From a virus, in the IMG/VR virus record IMGVR_UViG_3300032236_000430, positions 1 to 41,969 of that record: DNA of 41,969 nucleotides; one strand, 5' to 3'. A program made the position numbers and the translations under genes. The notes below the pieces were generated by a model that made no database searches, was not told the DNA's origin, and saw only the letters and a program-made list of their open reading frames with translations. This document shows positions 1-9,330 of the stretch, one piece after another (position 1 is the stretch's first letter; the number at the start of each line of letters is the position of its first letter).

Positions 1-109
1 CTGCTCGGGTGTTGCTACGTCGCTCGGAATGAACTTAGCGATTTTGCTAGGTACACCCTTCGAGTCCAGCACGTCCTTGACGGTACGCTCACGGAGCATC
101 GAGTCGCGC
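1..109. repeat. Terminal direct repeat (left copy), sign of a circular map
   Basis: These 109 bases are identical to 41861-41969. The scaffolding reading frame continues without a break from one end to the other, so the two copies are the same locus read twice. This is how a circularly permuted or circular genome appears after assembly. A true short terminal repeat would be less likely to lie inside a gene. The unique genome length is then 41860 bp. Confidence 0.95.
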
Positions 110-243
110 AACGCGTTGGCTTCCCGTAGTTCCTGGTTCTCTTTTTCGAGACGCTTAAGCGCCTTACGAAGCCCAGCTGGGATCTGTTGATCGTTCACAG
201 TGGTCTCTTCGTCTTCGTCGTCGTAGTCGTATTGGTTCGCCAT
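1..243 (-). CDS. Capsid scaffolding protein, N-terminal part (cut by window edge)
   Basis: The frame starts at ATG 243 with a GGGAG ribosome site seven bases upstream and runs off the left edge. Because the ends overlap, it continues at the right edge and stops at 41606, giving a 165-residue protein. The N-terminus is very acidic (about ten Asp/Glu in the first 14 residues). It is followed by a predicted coiled coil rich in Leu, Lys and Glu at about residues 23-50. Small, acidic, helical proteins encoded immediately before the major capsid gene are typical scaffolding proteins, which direct procapsid assembly inside the shell and then leave. No family signature was recognised with certainty, so the call rests on position and composition. 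Confidence 0.75.
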   Translation of the reverse strand, partial: MANQYDYDDEDEETTVNDQQIPAGLRKALKRLEKENQELREANALRDSMLRERTVKDVLDSKGVPSKIAKFIPSDVATPEQ

Positions 244-258
244 TTAGGCACTCCCTTT

Positions 259-287
259 TCTATAGTTAACGCAGGCCACATCAATAA
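259..287 (-). promoter_or_regulatory. Possible sigma70-type promoter before scaffolding and capsid genes
   Basis: On the minus strand TTATTG (287-282) and TATAGA (264-259) are separated by 17 bases, and the scaffolding ATG follows about 15 bases later. The -10 box matches 5 of 6 consensus bases, but the -35 box is poor. The surrounding 244-362 gap also holds two weak hairpins (CCCGA/TCGGG and ACTAC/GTAGT on the minus strand). It is the largest gap in this part of the late block, so a booster promoter for capsid genes is plausible. Confidence 0.35.
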
Positions 288-362
288 TCAGGGGAGAGAA
301 TTGATGGCTCCTACTACCAGTCGTAGTACTAGATCCCGATGCTGGTCAGTCGGGCAAGCTTG

Positions 363-1634
363 TTAGAAGGCTCCTGAGGTTGAGCCGTAGAGTGAGTTCT
401 TATCCACTCCAGATGAGCCTGAGAAGGCGTTTACTTCTTGCTGTTGAAGCTTCTTGAGTTGCTGCTCTGCAGAGGCTCCACCTGGGCCACCAAAGGTAGC
501 TGCGGTGAGGTTAGCCTGCTGGTCAGCAGATGAGCCAAACTGAGTTCCTGTACCACCATAGATAGCGGCTAACTTCTGCTCAGTAGGCAAAGCTGATGCT
601 ATGTTCTGGAAGCCTTGCTCAGCTTGATTCTGAGTAATTCCAAGAACTGCATACTGGTTGGCTGTAGCCTGATCTACGTTAACGTTCTGACGAGCACCTG
701 CTGCACCAAAGGTAGCTGCTGCTGCTTGACGCTGTAGTAGAGGCAATGCTGCATTAGGATCAAGAGCGTGAGCAATCATGTCACCAGGGTTGAGTCCATA
801 GTAGTTCTGAAGAGTCTGGGTATAGAATGGGTCTTGATTGCTGATAGACTTAGCAGCCACGTTGACACGATCCTGAAGTTCTGTAGGGGCAATGTCGTTA
901 CCGATAAGGTTACCGAACTTAATCTTGTTATCCAAGAAGCCAGCTGGTAAACCAGCAGCCTTAGCAATAGTGGCGTATGAGTTCTCTGTAGCAATGTACT
1001 CTGCTGGAGAGAGTGGGGATAGACCCTTGGCGATGCGACCGTCTGGTCCGTAGTTGCCCGAGAAGCGAGTCTGCCAAGCGGTAGCTAGTGCCACAACTTC
1101 TGGCTTGTCCGACTTGATAGAGCCTGGGTCTTCAACCAACGCTTGAATTGTAGGAGCATCGTAGTTCTTTTGAACCATGCCAATGATAGCGTTGCTGATA
1201 CTCATGCCAGTGTCAGAGCTATCTACGCCATAACCAGCTAAGGTAGACTGTAGGAGTTGCTGAGCGTTTTGGTTATTAATAGCTTTAGCTGCTGCGTCTG
1301 CTGCAGTCTTAGCATCTGCTGCTGCCTTGTCAGCGGCCGCTTTCTGTGCGGCGGTATCAGCTGCAGACTTGGCTGCATCTGTCGTAGCCTTGGCTGTGGC
1401 CAATCCTGCTACATAGGTAGCAAATGCGTTCTGATCTGTAAAGACAGTACCATCTGAAGCGGTATATCTAGGGGCACTCTCACCTTCGGGCACTTTGGCT
1501 GCAGTTGTTGTCGATGCCGCAGGTGAGGTAGCTGCTGGTGGAGTAACTACAGGAGCTTGTCCTGTCATGGTTGGGGAAGGTGTCTGAGCAGCTTGGGCTG
1601 CTGCTATCGCTCTATCTACGTTTTGATCTTTCAT
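363..1634 (-). CDS. Virion-associated protein with Ala/Lys/Asp coiled coil
   Basis: This 423-residue protein has a Pro/Ala/Thr-rich N-terminus. A long Ala-, Lys- and Asp-rich heptad-like stretch at about residues 80-118 is a strong coiled-coil candidate, and the C-terminus is Gln-rich and contains Gly-Gly-Pro. Its ATG overlaps the stop of the upstream gene (TAATG), so translation is probably coupled. It is the last of several proteins lying between portal and scaffolding. In podovirus-like genomes that interval usually encodes internal or ejected virion proteins. No conserved family was recognised; the function is inferred from position only. Confidence 0.6.
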   Translation of the reverse strand: MKDQNVDRAIAAAQAAQTPSPTMTGQAPVVTPPAATSPAASTTTAAKVPEGESAPRYTASDGTVFTDQNAFATYVAGLATAKATTDAAKSAADTAAQKAAADKAAADAKTAADAAAKAINNQNAQQLLQSTLAGYGVDSSDTGMSISNAIIGMVQKNYDAPTIQALVEDPGSIKSDKPEVVALATAWQTRFSGNYGPDGRIAKGLSPLSPAEYIATENSYATIAKAAGLPAGFLDNKIKFGNLIGNDIAPTELQDRVNVAAKSISNQDPFYTQTLQNYYGLNPGDMIAHALDPNAALPLLQRQAAAATFGAAGARQNVNVDQATANQYAVLGITQNQAEQGFQNIASALPTEQKLAAIYGGTGTQFGSSADQQANLTAATFGGPGGASAEQQLKKLQQQEVNAFSGSSGVDKNSLYGSTSGAF

Positions 1635-3385
1635 TATCCACCCGTTACCATTCCAAGATTGCGCAAGAAGGTAGTCGCTGTATCCATAACGCTGTTACGA
1701 GCGTTGCTTGTCTGCAACCATTCTGGACGTTGTTTGATTTGAGTCATAAACTGATCTAGTGACATTGAGTTAGTGCCGTCACCCTGCAGTGCCTTGGTGA
1801 TGTCATAGCCCAGGCCTGTTGAAGCGCCAAGGTCAATCTTGTCTGCGCTTGTTTCAAGGAGGTTAGAAGCAGCATTGATGTAAGGGCTAGCAAGCGCCTG
1901 TACTGTCATGCCTTCATTAATGCGGTTAGCAAATGGCTTATAGGTTGCCATAGCAACTTGCTTAAGGTCATTCTTAGCCTGCTCGGCTGTATAGCCTGGA
2001 ACAACTGTACCGTCTGGGTTAGTTGTATTACCCTGCTGAATGCGAAGAGCTGTCTGGGCATACCAGTCACCAGCGCCACCCTGAGTCTTAGCCGAAGGTA
2101 GATAGTATGAGCTAATTCCCATGCTGTTGGCGTAGCTCTTAAGATCGTCAATTGTCTGGCCAATAACGCCGCCATAGACGTTGTTATCAGTCTTGGCTAG
2201 AGAAGAGTGGTTAGCAACATAGTTATCAATAAGACCCTGATCGGGTGTGTTATTGTAGTAGGTGCTGAAGTAGGTTCCCATTGGGCTGTGTTGATCTTTG
2301 TAGGCAGCGTCAATGGCTGCTACATCGTTAAGATCTAATGCCTTGCCAAATGCGCTAGGATCTAGGCCTTGAGTTACGGCTGACTTCTGAAGGATAGCAA
2401 GCTTGTCGTTATACTGCTGTGCCCATGCCTGCTTATTGTCATAATAAGCAATGCTAGAGTCGCGGTATGCCTGAGCAATATGATCCCAAGGCTTTTGACC
2501 TGTAGAGTCAGTATAGTTCTTAACTTCATTGGTAAACTTGGTAGCAGACCAACCGCCTACTGAAGCCTTGGCTAGGAGGTCCTTCATCCATGGAATAGTC
2601 ATTGCCATGGCGCCGATACCGCCGTATTGCTTTGCCCATGTGGCAGACTTGAGATCCTGAGGAACGTTAGGTCCAGCTACGGTGTAATCGCGCTGATCTT
2701 GCTGAGCCTGAGTAAGTGAGGTAAATGCATTAGTTGCGTCAGGTGTAGATGAAGTAGAGCTAGATCCTCCACCTTTGTTGTTACTAGATGGTTGCCCGCC
2801 AGTTGCAGGAGCTGTAGCTCCAACTTGCGTCTTGTAAGATCCGTCAGGATTCTTAACAGGCTTGCCGTCTGGTCCAAATACAATTGTAGGGGCTACGCCA
2901 TTGACGTTGCCATTCTCATCTACAACTTGAGTCTTGTAGGAACCGTCAGAATTCTTCTCTGGCTTTCCATCAGGACCAAATACAAGAGTAGGAGCAATGC
3001 CAGAGTCTGTGCCACTACCAGTTGTTGCAGCTGGCGTCTTCATGCTTGGGAAATAAACTTGATTAATTTTTTGCGCTGAAGGCGCATCCATTGTGTAAAG
3101 CTTATCCTGTGCGGTCTGATAGGTAATAAAGATTTTATTAAGTTGGTCTTTACCTAATGCGCCCATCTTGAATTCACCAACAGCCATCTGCAACGCCTTT
3201 GCAGCATCATCAGAATTTTGGCGGGCTTGGATAAGTTCGCGAGTAGCTTCTTGATCTTGATAAAGTTGTTCGGCAGTCTTGCCTGGCTTAGCCTTAGATT
3301 TTGGCTGGGGCGCTGGTTCAGAGTAGCCCGTTCCAGACAAAAACGCATCAAGACCCGAGTAGTCCGTTGTTGGTTTATTAGCCAT
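1634..3385 (-). CDS. Virion-associated protein with a tandem repeat
   Basis: A 583-residue protein. After a charged N-terminal segment there are two adjacent copies of a 25-residue unit containing VFGPDGKP and DGSYKTQV (about residues 130-190). A Gly/Ser/Thr-rich linker follows, then a mostly helical C-terminal region with many Gln, Tyr and Ala. The C-terminus (SLDQFMTQIKQRPEW and following) looks like a compact helical module. The start overlaps the upstream gene by eight bases and is preceded by AAAGGGAAG. Together with the flanking genes it forms a portal-to-scaffold block of probable internal virion or ejection proteins. The exact role is unknown. Confidence 0.6.
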   Translation of the reverse strand: MANKPTTDYSGLDAFLSGTGYSEPAPQPKSKAKPGKTAEQLYQDQEATRELIQARQNSDDAAKALQMAVGEFKMGALGKDQLNKIFITYQTAQDKLYTMDAPSAQKINQVYFPSMKTPAATTGSGTDSGIAPTLVFGPDGKPEKNSDGSYKTQVVDENGNVNGVAPTIVFGPDGKPVKNPDGSYKTQVGATAPATGGQPSSNNKGGGSSSTSSTPDATNAFTSLTQAQQDQRDYTVAGPNVPQDLKSATWAKQYGGIGAMAMTIPWMKDLLAKASVGGWSATKFTNEVKNYTDSTGQKPWDHIAQAYRDSSIAYYDNKQAWAQQYNDKLAILQKSAVTQGLDPSAFGKALDLNDVAAIDAAYKDQHSPMGTYFSTYYNNTPDQGLIDNYVANHSSLAKTDNNVYGGVIGQTIDDLKSYANSMGISSYYLPSAKTQGGAGDWYAQTALRIQQGNTTNPDGTVVPGYTAEQAKNDLKQVAMATYKPFANRINEGMTVQALASPYINAASNLLETSADKIDLGASTGLGYDITKALQGDGTNSMSLDQFMTQIKQRPEWLQTSNARNSVMDTATTFLRNLGMVTGG

Positions 3386-3806
3386 TGAAACTTCCCTTTG
3401 ATGAGTCTGCCATGCCCTTTAGGGCGTCCATGTATGTTCCAGTAATACGATACTGGCTAGCCTCTGCTGTACCTGCAAGTAGGCTCGCAAAGAAAGCATC
3501 TGGGTTTACGCTGGTAGATACTGTTGAGTTGCTGCCAGTTAAAGGCTTTCCTGTATTGGGATCGTAGACAAGGTTCTGGCTACCGCGAGTAGGGTTAGCC
3601 TTCTGAGCGGCAAGGAGCTCTGCTCCATACTTGCCCACTTCATCAGCGGTCGCAAGGCGACCAAACAAAGACATCATTACGCTATTAAGGGAAGCAACAA
3701 TGTCCTGTTGGGACGCTTGTTGCGTATCTGTAATAGTTGTTGTCTTGGGCGAGAAGATAGGCTGCTGAGCCTGCTGTTGCTGCGAGGAGGAGAAAGCCGA
3801 TGCCAT
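3378..3806 (-). CDS. Small Gln/Ser-rich virion-associated protein
   Basis: A 142-residue protein with a low-complexity Ser/Gln N-terminus (about residues 5-33) followed by a helical region with the segment LNSVMMSLFGRLATADEVG. Its ATG shares an A with the stop codon of the 1619-residue gene (TAATG), and it overlaps the next gene by eight bases, so the set is translated as a coupled group. No family was recognised. Its position between the giant protein and two other large proteins suggests it is a structural or ejection component. Confidence 0.55.
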   Translation of the reverse strand: MASAFSSSQQQQAQQPIFSPKTTTITDTQQASQQDIVASLNSVMMSLFGRLATADEVGKYGAELLAAQKANPTRGSQNLVYDPNTGKPLTGSNSTVSTSVNPDAFFASLLAGTAEASQYRITGTYMDALKGMADSSKGSFNG

Positions 3807-6800
3807 TATACCACTCTCTTAAATACTCCGCTAACAACGTTAGCAAGGTTAGGATCTTTGATGACTAAGTTATTGAGGTAATCGTTCCAGGCGTTTACTG
3901 TCTGGGAATAACCTACTGTACGACGCTGACCATTGTCATAGGTGCTAGCTGCAAGCTGGGCATGGTAATCTGCATAGGAAGCAAGGAGATCTTTGATGCC
4001 TGCTACAGTATTTGAGTTGCCTAGCTGACCCTTTTTTTCCAAGTCAATGAGCTGGCCAAGGGCCTGTTGCGCACTGGTGTTTTTGGTAGGGTTCTGATAG
4101 TCTGCATACCAGATAGGGTTGCTTAGACCATAGTTGGTAGTAAAGGTTTTCCACTGCGCGTGAAGGTTAGCTACTTCTACGCGGTTACCAGACTTCTGAG
4201 CCTTGGATAGCTGATCTTGGTAATCCTTAAGAGAAGGCTGTAGTTCGGTCCAACCCTTGGTAACGTACACGGCATTTAAGAACTCTGCTGGTGTACGCTG
4301 CTCGCGTAGGTGCATTGCAAGCAATGTCTTTTCTACCTTAAGAGCATCTGGAGTAGCTGGGCCTTGTGGAACAAGGTAAGCTGCTGCATATGGGTGCGAG
4401 GCAAGCAATCCCTTGTTGGCGTCTAGCCAGCCAAGTACCTGATCGGACAATGGCATTGAAGAGCCACCGCTACCAGACACGGTACGAGACACGGTGTATG
4501 AGGAGGCGTCTAGGCCTTCCTTACCGTGCTCTTCCATGAACTTCTGAGTAGCTTCTGGGAGCGTTAGTCCAAGACCGCCTTGGTTCTTTGGTAGGGTCAT
4601 CTGCAAGAACTCAGAGCGGAATGTCTGTAGGTTCTTGGTGTAGTAATCGTTGGTCACGTTAGGTGACAAAGGAAGGAAGAATGCAAGCAAGCCCTTAACC
4701 AACAAGTTGGTCTGAGCATTGTGCTGAATACGATCAAGGACTGCCTGCTGTTCTGAAGGCGTCATTGAAGCAAACTTTTCCTTGTCAAGCTGACCGCTTG
4801 TGTATGCTGCAGCAATGGCTGAAAGCATGGAGTTGTGAACCATAGACTCACGCTGATCTGGGTGCAACGCATTAAAGAAATCGCGGATAGATGAGTTAGG
4901 AATCAATGTATCCAAGAAGTTGGTCGATGTGTGACCAGCTGAGTTTGGATCAAAAGGAGAAGCACCCGTAGCTAAGTTGGCCACACGATCGGCAACCTTG
5001 CCAAGTCCCATGAAGTTAGGGAAACGCGATGCTAGTTGTGACACTGCAGTGTTGGCAAATGGGTTAACGGAAGGCATCTTAGTTTCAGGAAGTACTGAAA
5101 GCAAAGACTGTGTGCTACCAGTCACAGAGGTAGGTAAGCCTACATATTGACTAAAGCCAAGGGCGTTCATACCTCGAGCTACAGCATCGCCAAAGTGTCC
5201 AAGGACTGGATACACAATGTACTGCTGACCACTAGCATCGGTATGAACAAAGCCAGGATTATTCATACCCTGCTGGATCATCTGGAAGTCACGGAATGCA
5301 GCTGGATTGGTAAGCACTAGGCGACCAACACGCTTCATTGCCTGCTCTTGAGCAAAGTAGAATGGTGCAAAGTTACGGTGCAACATAGCCATTTGAGAAC
5401 GCAACGCAGGGTTGTGAATCAAAGGAATGATGTTGGCTGTAGCAGCCTGACCCGATAGACGGAGAGCTTCGTCCTCGCTAAGGAGACCAGCATCAATTGC
5501 TGGCTGATAAGCGCGGTAGTTCTCATATAGGTAGTGCCCAAAAATTGGCTCACGAGAAATGTGGTCAATTACTGGACCAATGATATTGCGGTGTCCCGCT
5601 TCAATGATCTTGTTAAACATGCTAGTGGTGTCTGGACGAGTACGACCAAGAACCTTGGCAACGCTTTGCTCAATAGGCTTTTCTTTTAAAGCATCAGCAG
5701 TAATATGCTTGCCATTGGCAATGTTTTGAATAAGATCTTCATGAGTGGTGCCATCTACGCCTTCAACAACGCCACGCACAGATTGAGTTTGGTTAGCGGC
5801 AAACGAGCCTGGCTCTCCAAAGCGAAGTCCAACCATGCGACCTTCAAGGTCCTTGTAACGTTGTGGCATATCGACAAGACGCTGTTCATGAAGTTGTTGA
5901 ACTTTCAACCACTTTGCTTCATTGTCTAGCTGAGCAAACTTGGCATTCTGGTTTAAGCGTAGGTAGTCAGCTGCAATATCTTTACCAAATACGCTGTCAG
6001 CCCAGTTGTTAAGAGTGACTGCCCAATGTCCATGGTAGGAGGGGTGAACGTAATCAAAGAAGGCAAGTGGGTCCTGGCCAGCGCTGACGGACTTACGCAT
6101 GAGCTGAGCAAGGGTTCCGACCTCATCTTCAGCAGCAGTGCTTAGCTTGGCTAAGTGAGTTGCTGTCATGGAAGAAGGCAGGATAACACCAGTAAGTTGC
6201 TGGTAGCGATTGATAACATCAATCTTATCAGCAGCAACATAGGGAGCTAGCTTGCGAGAGACATAACCTACAGGGCGTGGAAGACCAACGCGATCCCAAA
6301 GCTTTTCCTTATCATTGAGGTACTTTGTCATTTCGTTTTCTTTGACAACACCATCTGGAAGGGCAGCTAGATCTTCTGAAGTGGTAGCATCTACAACAGC
6401 GTTAGCGCGATGCTTGTTGACTGCAGCAACCATCTCAGGGCTGGTCATCAAGTCTTTGTCATAGCGAAGAGCATTCTTAGCCACAATAGTGGTTAGGTAA
6501 TTCTTAAGGCCGTTACGCATGACTTCGTGCATAGCTTCACCTGCTGCTACGCGGAGACCAAAGCCTGTGGTAAAAAGGGTAAGAGGCGCAAAGGCACGCT
6601 CGGTATACCAAGTAAAAAAGTCATCTGCCTTGGAGTAGAAGCGGTTATAAGCGTTAGCTTCTTTAACAGCCTTACGCAATTCCTTGAAATCAATGATACC
6701 AGCGCCACCAATTTGGCTCTCATTAACAGCAACCATTGCGGCATCTTGTGGCACAATATTGCCGTTAGCGTCTACTGTGTCGCGCATCTTTGTGGCTGGA

Positions 6801-8665
6801 ATTGGATTGCCATTTACAGCTAAGCTGTATGCGCGAAGTTCATTGTGACCCGATGAGTGAGCACGCTGAGCCTGAGACATGACGTTACGAATAACGTTAG
6901 AGTCATCGCTAATACCAGCAGCCTTAGCCACTTCCTTAAGAAGCACCGAGTACTGAGTATTGAATGCAGCGTCATCGCCTACATGCTTCATGACATTAGC
7001 TGTGGTTTCAAGAGCAGCGCTCTTGCCCATGGCATAACGAGCCATGTTGTAGATAGCTACGCCAAGATCAGGGCTGGTTAGATCCAGCTTCTTGGCAGAT
7101 TGCTCCATTAAAGTACGGTTAAGATTGAGTGAGCGGTAGCCCGTAAAGGTTCTTACCTTACCTGCAGCAGCGTTCCAGACACTGTAAGTGCCGTCCGCTT
7201 CCTTGCTATAAAGGCCACCAGGCATATACTTATAAGCTTGTTCTGCACCTGTACTGGACTGAATCTCACCATTGACATCAAGGAAGTTACCCTTGTTATC
7301 CTTAACTGCAACCTTCTTTGGCATCAAGAGGTTCTTGGTAGAATCAAGCGAAGGATCGCCTGCCTTCTGAAGAATAGTGTCAATTCCCTTGCCATACCAC
7401 GAGCGAGCAAGAGTTTGAGTGGGAAGAACTAGGCGATTAGCCATACCCTGCAAGTCGCCCTGCACATTAAGTTCTCTCATGTAGAGGGAGTCGCCAATTA
7501 CGCTGGCAACCTTCTCTGGAGTATCGGCTTTAGCTAAGTCCTTAGCAACAGAATATGAGAAGTCTGATCCTGGGAACAATGCTTGAATTGCAACTGGGTT
7601 CTTCATGTCAGCAATTGTCTGCGCAGCACGATAGAAGTTCTTAGCATTGGAAGTAAACGGATTGAAGGTATTGCCTACCTTACCAAGCAGGCCAGCATTT
7701 TCAATGCCTTTGCCTTGCTCAAGAGCCATTTGCACACCTTCAGAGCTGTACTGTACGCCTGAGTTGCGGAAGATAAAGTTGGTAAATGCATCAGAAGAGT
7801 TAGCTAGCTTAGATGTTACAACAACACCCATTTGCTTGCCATCTGCTGTAGCTACGCCTTTGAGGAATTCTCCACGCTTAAGAGCTGAAGTGAACTTACC
7901 AAGACCCATAAGCGGATCCATAGTAAAATCAAAGCCCATATCAGTTAAACCAGAAATGGTTTGTCCCCAGCCATGGTTAGTATCAGATAGGCTGTTGAGA
8001 CCAGGAAGCTTAGAAAGTGCATCGGCCACAATGTGGCCTGGGTTCATGATAAACTTAGGATCGCTAGACTGAGTAAAAGGCTTCTTCCAGTCAGGAATAA
8101 CACGGCCAAGAACTTGGCGCTCGCCCATTCCTGCTAAATCTGCTCCAAGCGTGGCACCGATAATAGTACCTTCTGGACCAATAGCTGAGCCAAGAACGGC
8201 ACCAGCTACAACACCTGCAGTAGCAAGAAGTCCCTCGCCAATGCCGCGATCTTTATAAATAGCACCGATAAATTTAAAATCTTTTTGCACTTCCTGAAGA
8301 GGTTTATTTGCCCAAGAAGCAAGAGTTGTAAAGCCTGGCACAATATGGCCAAGTCCATGTACAACGCTAGAAGCTAGATTGGTTACGCCACCCAAAGCGT
8401 CTGCCCAAATAGAATGTGTATTGTAAAGGTTTTGATTTTGCGTAATTGCATTGCCTACAACAGAACCACGAGAAACGTGGTCTACAGTATTTACAGTGGC
8501 AGGATCTGCCCCACCTTGAATTAAACCTGCTGTAATTTCTGGAGCTTGTTGCGCCATCCAAGGATGGTTGTTAACAATGTTGTTAGCTGTGGTAGTCGAA
8601 GCCTGAGCAGGCCCTTGTACTGGTGGCTGAACAGGTGGCTGTATAGGCGTATTAGCCTCGGCCAT
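3806..8665 (-). CDS. Giant virion protein, probable DNA-ejection/internal protein
   Basis: This 1619-residue protein is the largest in the genome, starting at ATG 8665 behind a perfect AGGAGG seven bases upstream. The N-terminal 25 residues are Pro/Gln-rich. A Gly/Ala/Val-rich hydrophobic stretch lies at about residues 145-185 (AGVVAGAVLGSAIG and following) and could insert in or cross a membrane. The remainder is a long mixed helical protein with a few hydrophobic segments. In podovirus-like genomes a protein of this size after the portal is usually an internal core protein ejected with the DNA. N4-type capsid phages carry a virion RNA polymerase in a comparable slot, but I see no recognisable T7-like polymerase motifs and the protein is too short for the N4 enzyme. 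It could also be a tape-measure-like protein. Confidence 0.6.
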   Translation of the reverse strand: MAEANTPIQPPVQPPVQGPAQASTTTANNIVNNHPWMAQQAPEITAGLIQGGADPATVNTVDHVSRGSVVGNAITQNQNLYNTHSIWADALGGVTNLASSVVHGLGHIVPGFTTLASWANKPLQEVQKDFKFIGAIYKDRGIGEGLLATAGVVAGAVLGSAIGPEGTIIGATLGADLAGMGERQVLGRVIPDWKKPFTQSSDPKFIMNPGHIVADALSKLPGLNSLSDTNHGWGQTISGLTDMGFDFTMDPLMGLGKFTSALKRGEFLKGVATADGKQMGVVVTSKLANSSDAFTNFIFRNSGVQYSSEGVQMALEQGKGIENAGLLGKVGNTFNPFTSNAKNFYRAAQTIADMKNPVAIQALFPGSDFSYSVAKDLAKADTPEKVASVIGDSLYMRELNVQGDLQGMANRLVLPTQTLARSWYGKGIDTILQKAGDPSLDSTKNLLMPKKVAVKDNKGNFLDVNGEIQSSTGAEQAYKYMPGGLYSKEADGTYSVWNAAAGKVRTFTGYRSLNLNRTLMEQSAKKLDLTSPDLGVAIYNMARYAMGKSAALETTANVMKHVGDDAAFNTQYSVLLKEVAKAAGISDDSNVIRNVMSQAQRAHSSGHNELRAYSLAVNGNPIPATKMRDTVDANGNIVPQDAAMVAVNESQIGGAGIIDFKELRKAVKEANAYNRFYSKADDFFTWYTERAFAPLTLFTTGFGLRVAAGEAMHEVMRNGLKNYLTTIVAKNALRYDKDLMTSPEMVAAVNKHRANAVVDATTSEDLAALPDGVVKENEMTKYLNDKEKLWDRVGLPRPVGYVSRKLAPYVAADKIDVINRYQQLTGVILPSSMTATHLAKLSTAAEDEVGTLAQLMRKSVSAGQDPLAFFDYVHPSYHGHWAVTLNNWADSVFGKDIAADYLRLNQNAKFAQLDNEAKWLKVQQLHEQRLVDMPQRYKDLEGRMVGLRFGEPGSFAANQTQSVRGVVEGVDGTTHEDLIQNIANGKHITADALKEKPIEQSVAKVLGRTRPDTTSMFNKIIEAGHRNIIGPVIDHISREPIFGHYLYENYRAYQPAIDAGLLSEDEALRLSGQAATANIIPLIHNPALRSQMAMLHRNFAPFYFAQEQAMKRVGRLVLTNPAAFRDFQMIQQGMNNPGFVHTDASGQQYIVYPVLGHFGDAVARGMNALGFSQYVGLPTSVTGSTQSLLSVLPETKMPSVNPFANTAVSQLASRFPNFMGLGKVADRVANLATGASPFDPNSAGHTSTNFLDTLIPNSSIRDFFNALHPDQRESMVHNSMLSAIAAAYTSGQLDKEKFASMTPSEQQAVLDRIQHNAQTNLLVKGLLAFFLPLSPNVTNDYYTKNLQTFRSEFLQMTLPKNQGGLGLTLPEATQKFMEEHGKEGLDASSYTVSRTVSGSGGSSMPLSDQVLGWLDANKGLLASHPYAAAYLVPQGPATPDALKVEKTLLAMHLREQRTPAEFLNAVYVTKGWTELQPSLKDYQDQLSKAQKSGNRVEVANLHAQWKTFTTNYGLSNPIWYADYQNPTKNTSAQQALGQLIDLEKKGQLGNSNTVAGIKDLLASYADYHAQLAASTYDNGQRRTVGYSQTVNAWNDYLNNLVIKDPNLANVVSGVFKRVV

Positions 8666-8668
8666 GTG

Positions 8669-9127
8669 TTAACCTCCTAGTTGAGCAGCAATTTGCTTAA
8701 GTTGTGGTGATGCATCTGGTCGTGTAGCAAGGTTCTGGACTAGCGCTTGCGCTGTCGCTCCGCCTTGTGCTACTGCAGGGAGGCGTAAAGCCTCTGGACC
8801 TGGACCCGCACCTAGCGCGGCACCTGATGTAACAGGTTCATTGGGACGCTGTGTTGGCTCAGTAAGTGGAATAACTGGCTGATTTAAATCTTGTTCCTGC
8901 TGAGCTCCGCCTTGCGTTGCTTGTACAGGTTGTGGTGCGGGCATATTGGTAGCTGCCATTGGTGCGCCCTGTTGAATAGGAAGCAATCCAGCATCTCCGT
9001 AGTCTCCACCAGCAATGTATCGGGCGGTCTGCTTGGAAGCAGGCCCGCCGTCAACACGTTGCGATAATGGACCAGGGCCTGATTGCACTGCGGGTTTACT
9101 TGGTTCTCGATATCCGCCAGATGACAT
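8669..9127 (-). CDS. Pro/Gln/Gly-rich hypothetical virion-region protein
   Basis: A 152-residue, largely disordered protein starting MSSGGYREPSKPA and including SGPGPLSQRVDGGPA. From memory, similar short Pro/Gly-rich proteins sit just after the portal in other actinophages. The only probable structured part is a short helix at the C-terminus (PQLKQIAAQLGG). A ribosome site AAAGGGA precedes the ATG. Its stop codon lies inside the ribosome site of the giant gene, linking their expression. It may be a small head or portal accessory protein. Confidence 0.6.
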   Translation of the reverse strand: MSSGGYREPSKPAVQSGPGPLSQRVDGGPASKQTARYIAGGDYGDAGLLPIQQGAPMAATNMPAPQPVQATQGGAQQEQDLNQPVIPLTEPTQRPNEPVTSGAALGAGPGPEALRLPAVAQGGATAQALVQNLATRPDASPQLKQIAAQLGG

Positions 9128-9146
9128 CAGTTTCCCTTTCTCTTAA

Positions 9147-9314
9147 TTACGCTTTTTTAGATCCGCCGAAGCCCTTTGGGCTGGCGTTGTAAAGAATCTT
9201 AGCTGGCATTGGATCTGCAGCACCCTTCTTAGCCTGCATTGAAGCTGGCTGAGTGTTAGCAGATGCGTGTCCACCTTGATTCTTTGGCTTTGGTACGTTT
9301 GTTCCGTATGCCAT
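9147..9314 (-). CDS. Small basic hypothetical protein (55 aa)
   Basis: ATG 9314 opens a 55-residue frame that ends at TAA 9147. The protein is Lys-, Ala- and Gly-rich (MAYGTNVPKPKNQGGHAS, then a GFGGSKKA end) with no hydrophobic segment. It fits neatly between the portal stop (17 bases upstream) and the next start, and a GGAG-like ribosome site precedes it. Small basic proteins of this kind recur in head-gene clusters. No function can be assigned. Confidence 0.6.
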   Translation of the reverse strand: MAYGTNVPKPKNQGGHASANTQPASMQAKKGAADPMPAKILYNASPKGFGGSKKA

Positions 9315-9330
9315 TGTATCTCCTATAGGT

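Noticed and set aside
244-362. Possible tRNA in the gap before scaffolding
   Set aside because: Two weak stems exist, but there is no cloverleaf, T-loop sequence or acceptor stem.
7647-8072. Plus-strand 141-codon open frame inside the giant virion gene
   Set aside because: It lies wholly inside a well-supported minus-strand gene and has no start signals.
3806-8665. N4-type virion RNA polymerase
   Set aside because: The protein sits in a comparable position but is about half the length and shows no polymerase motifs.
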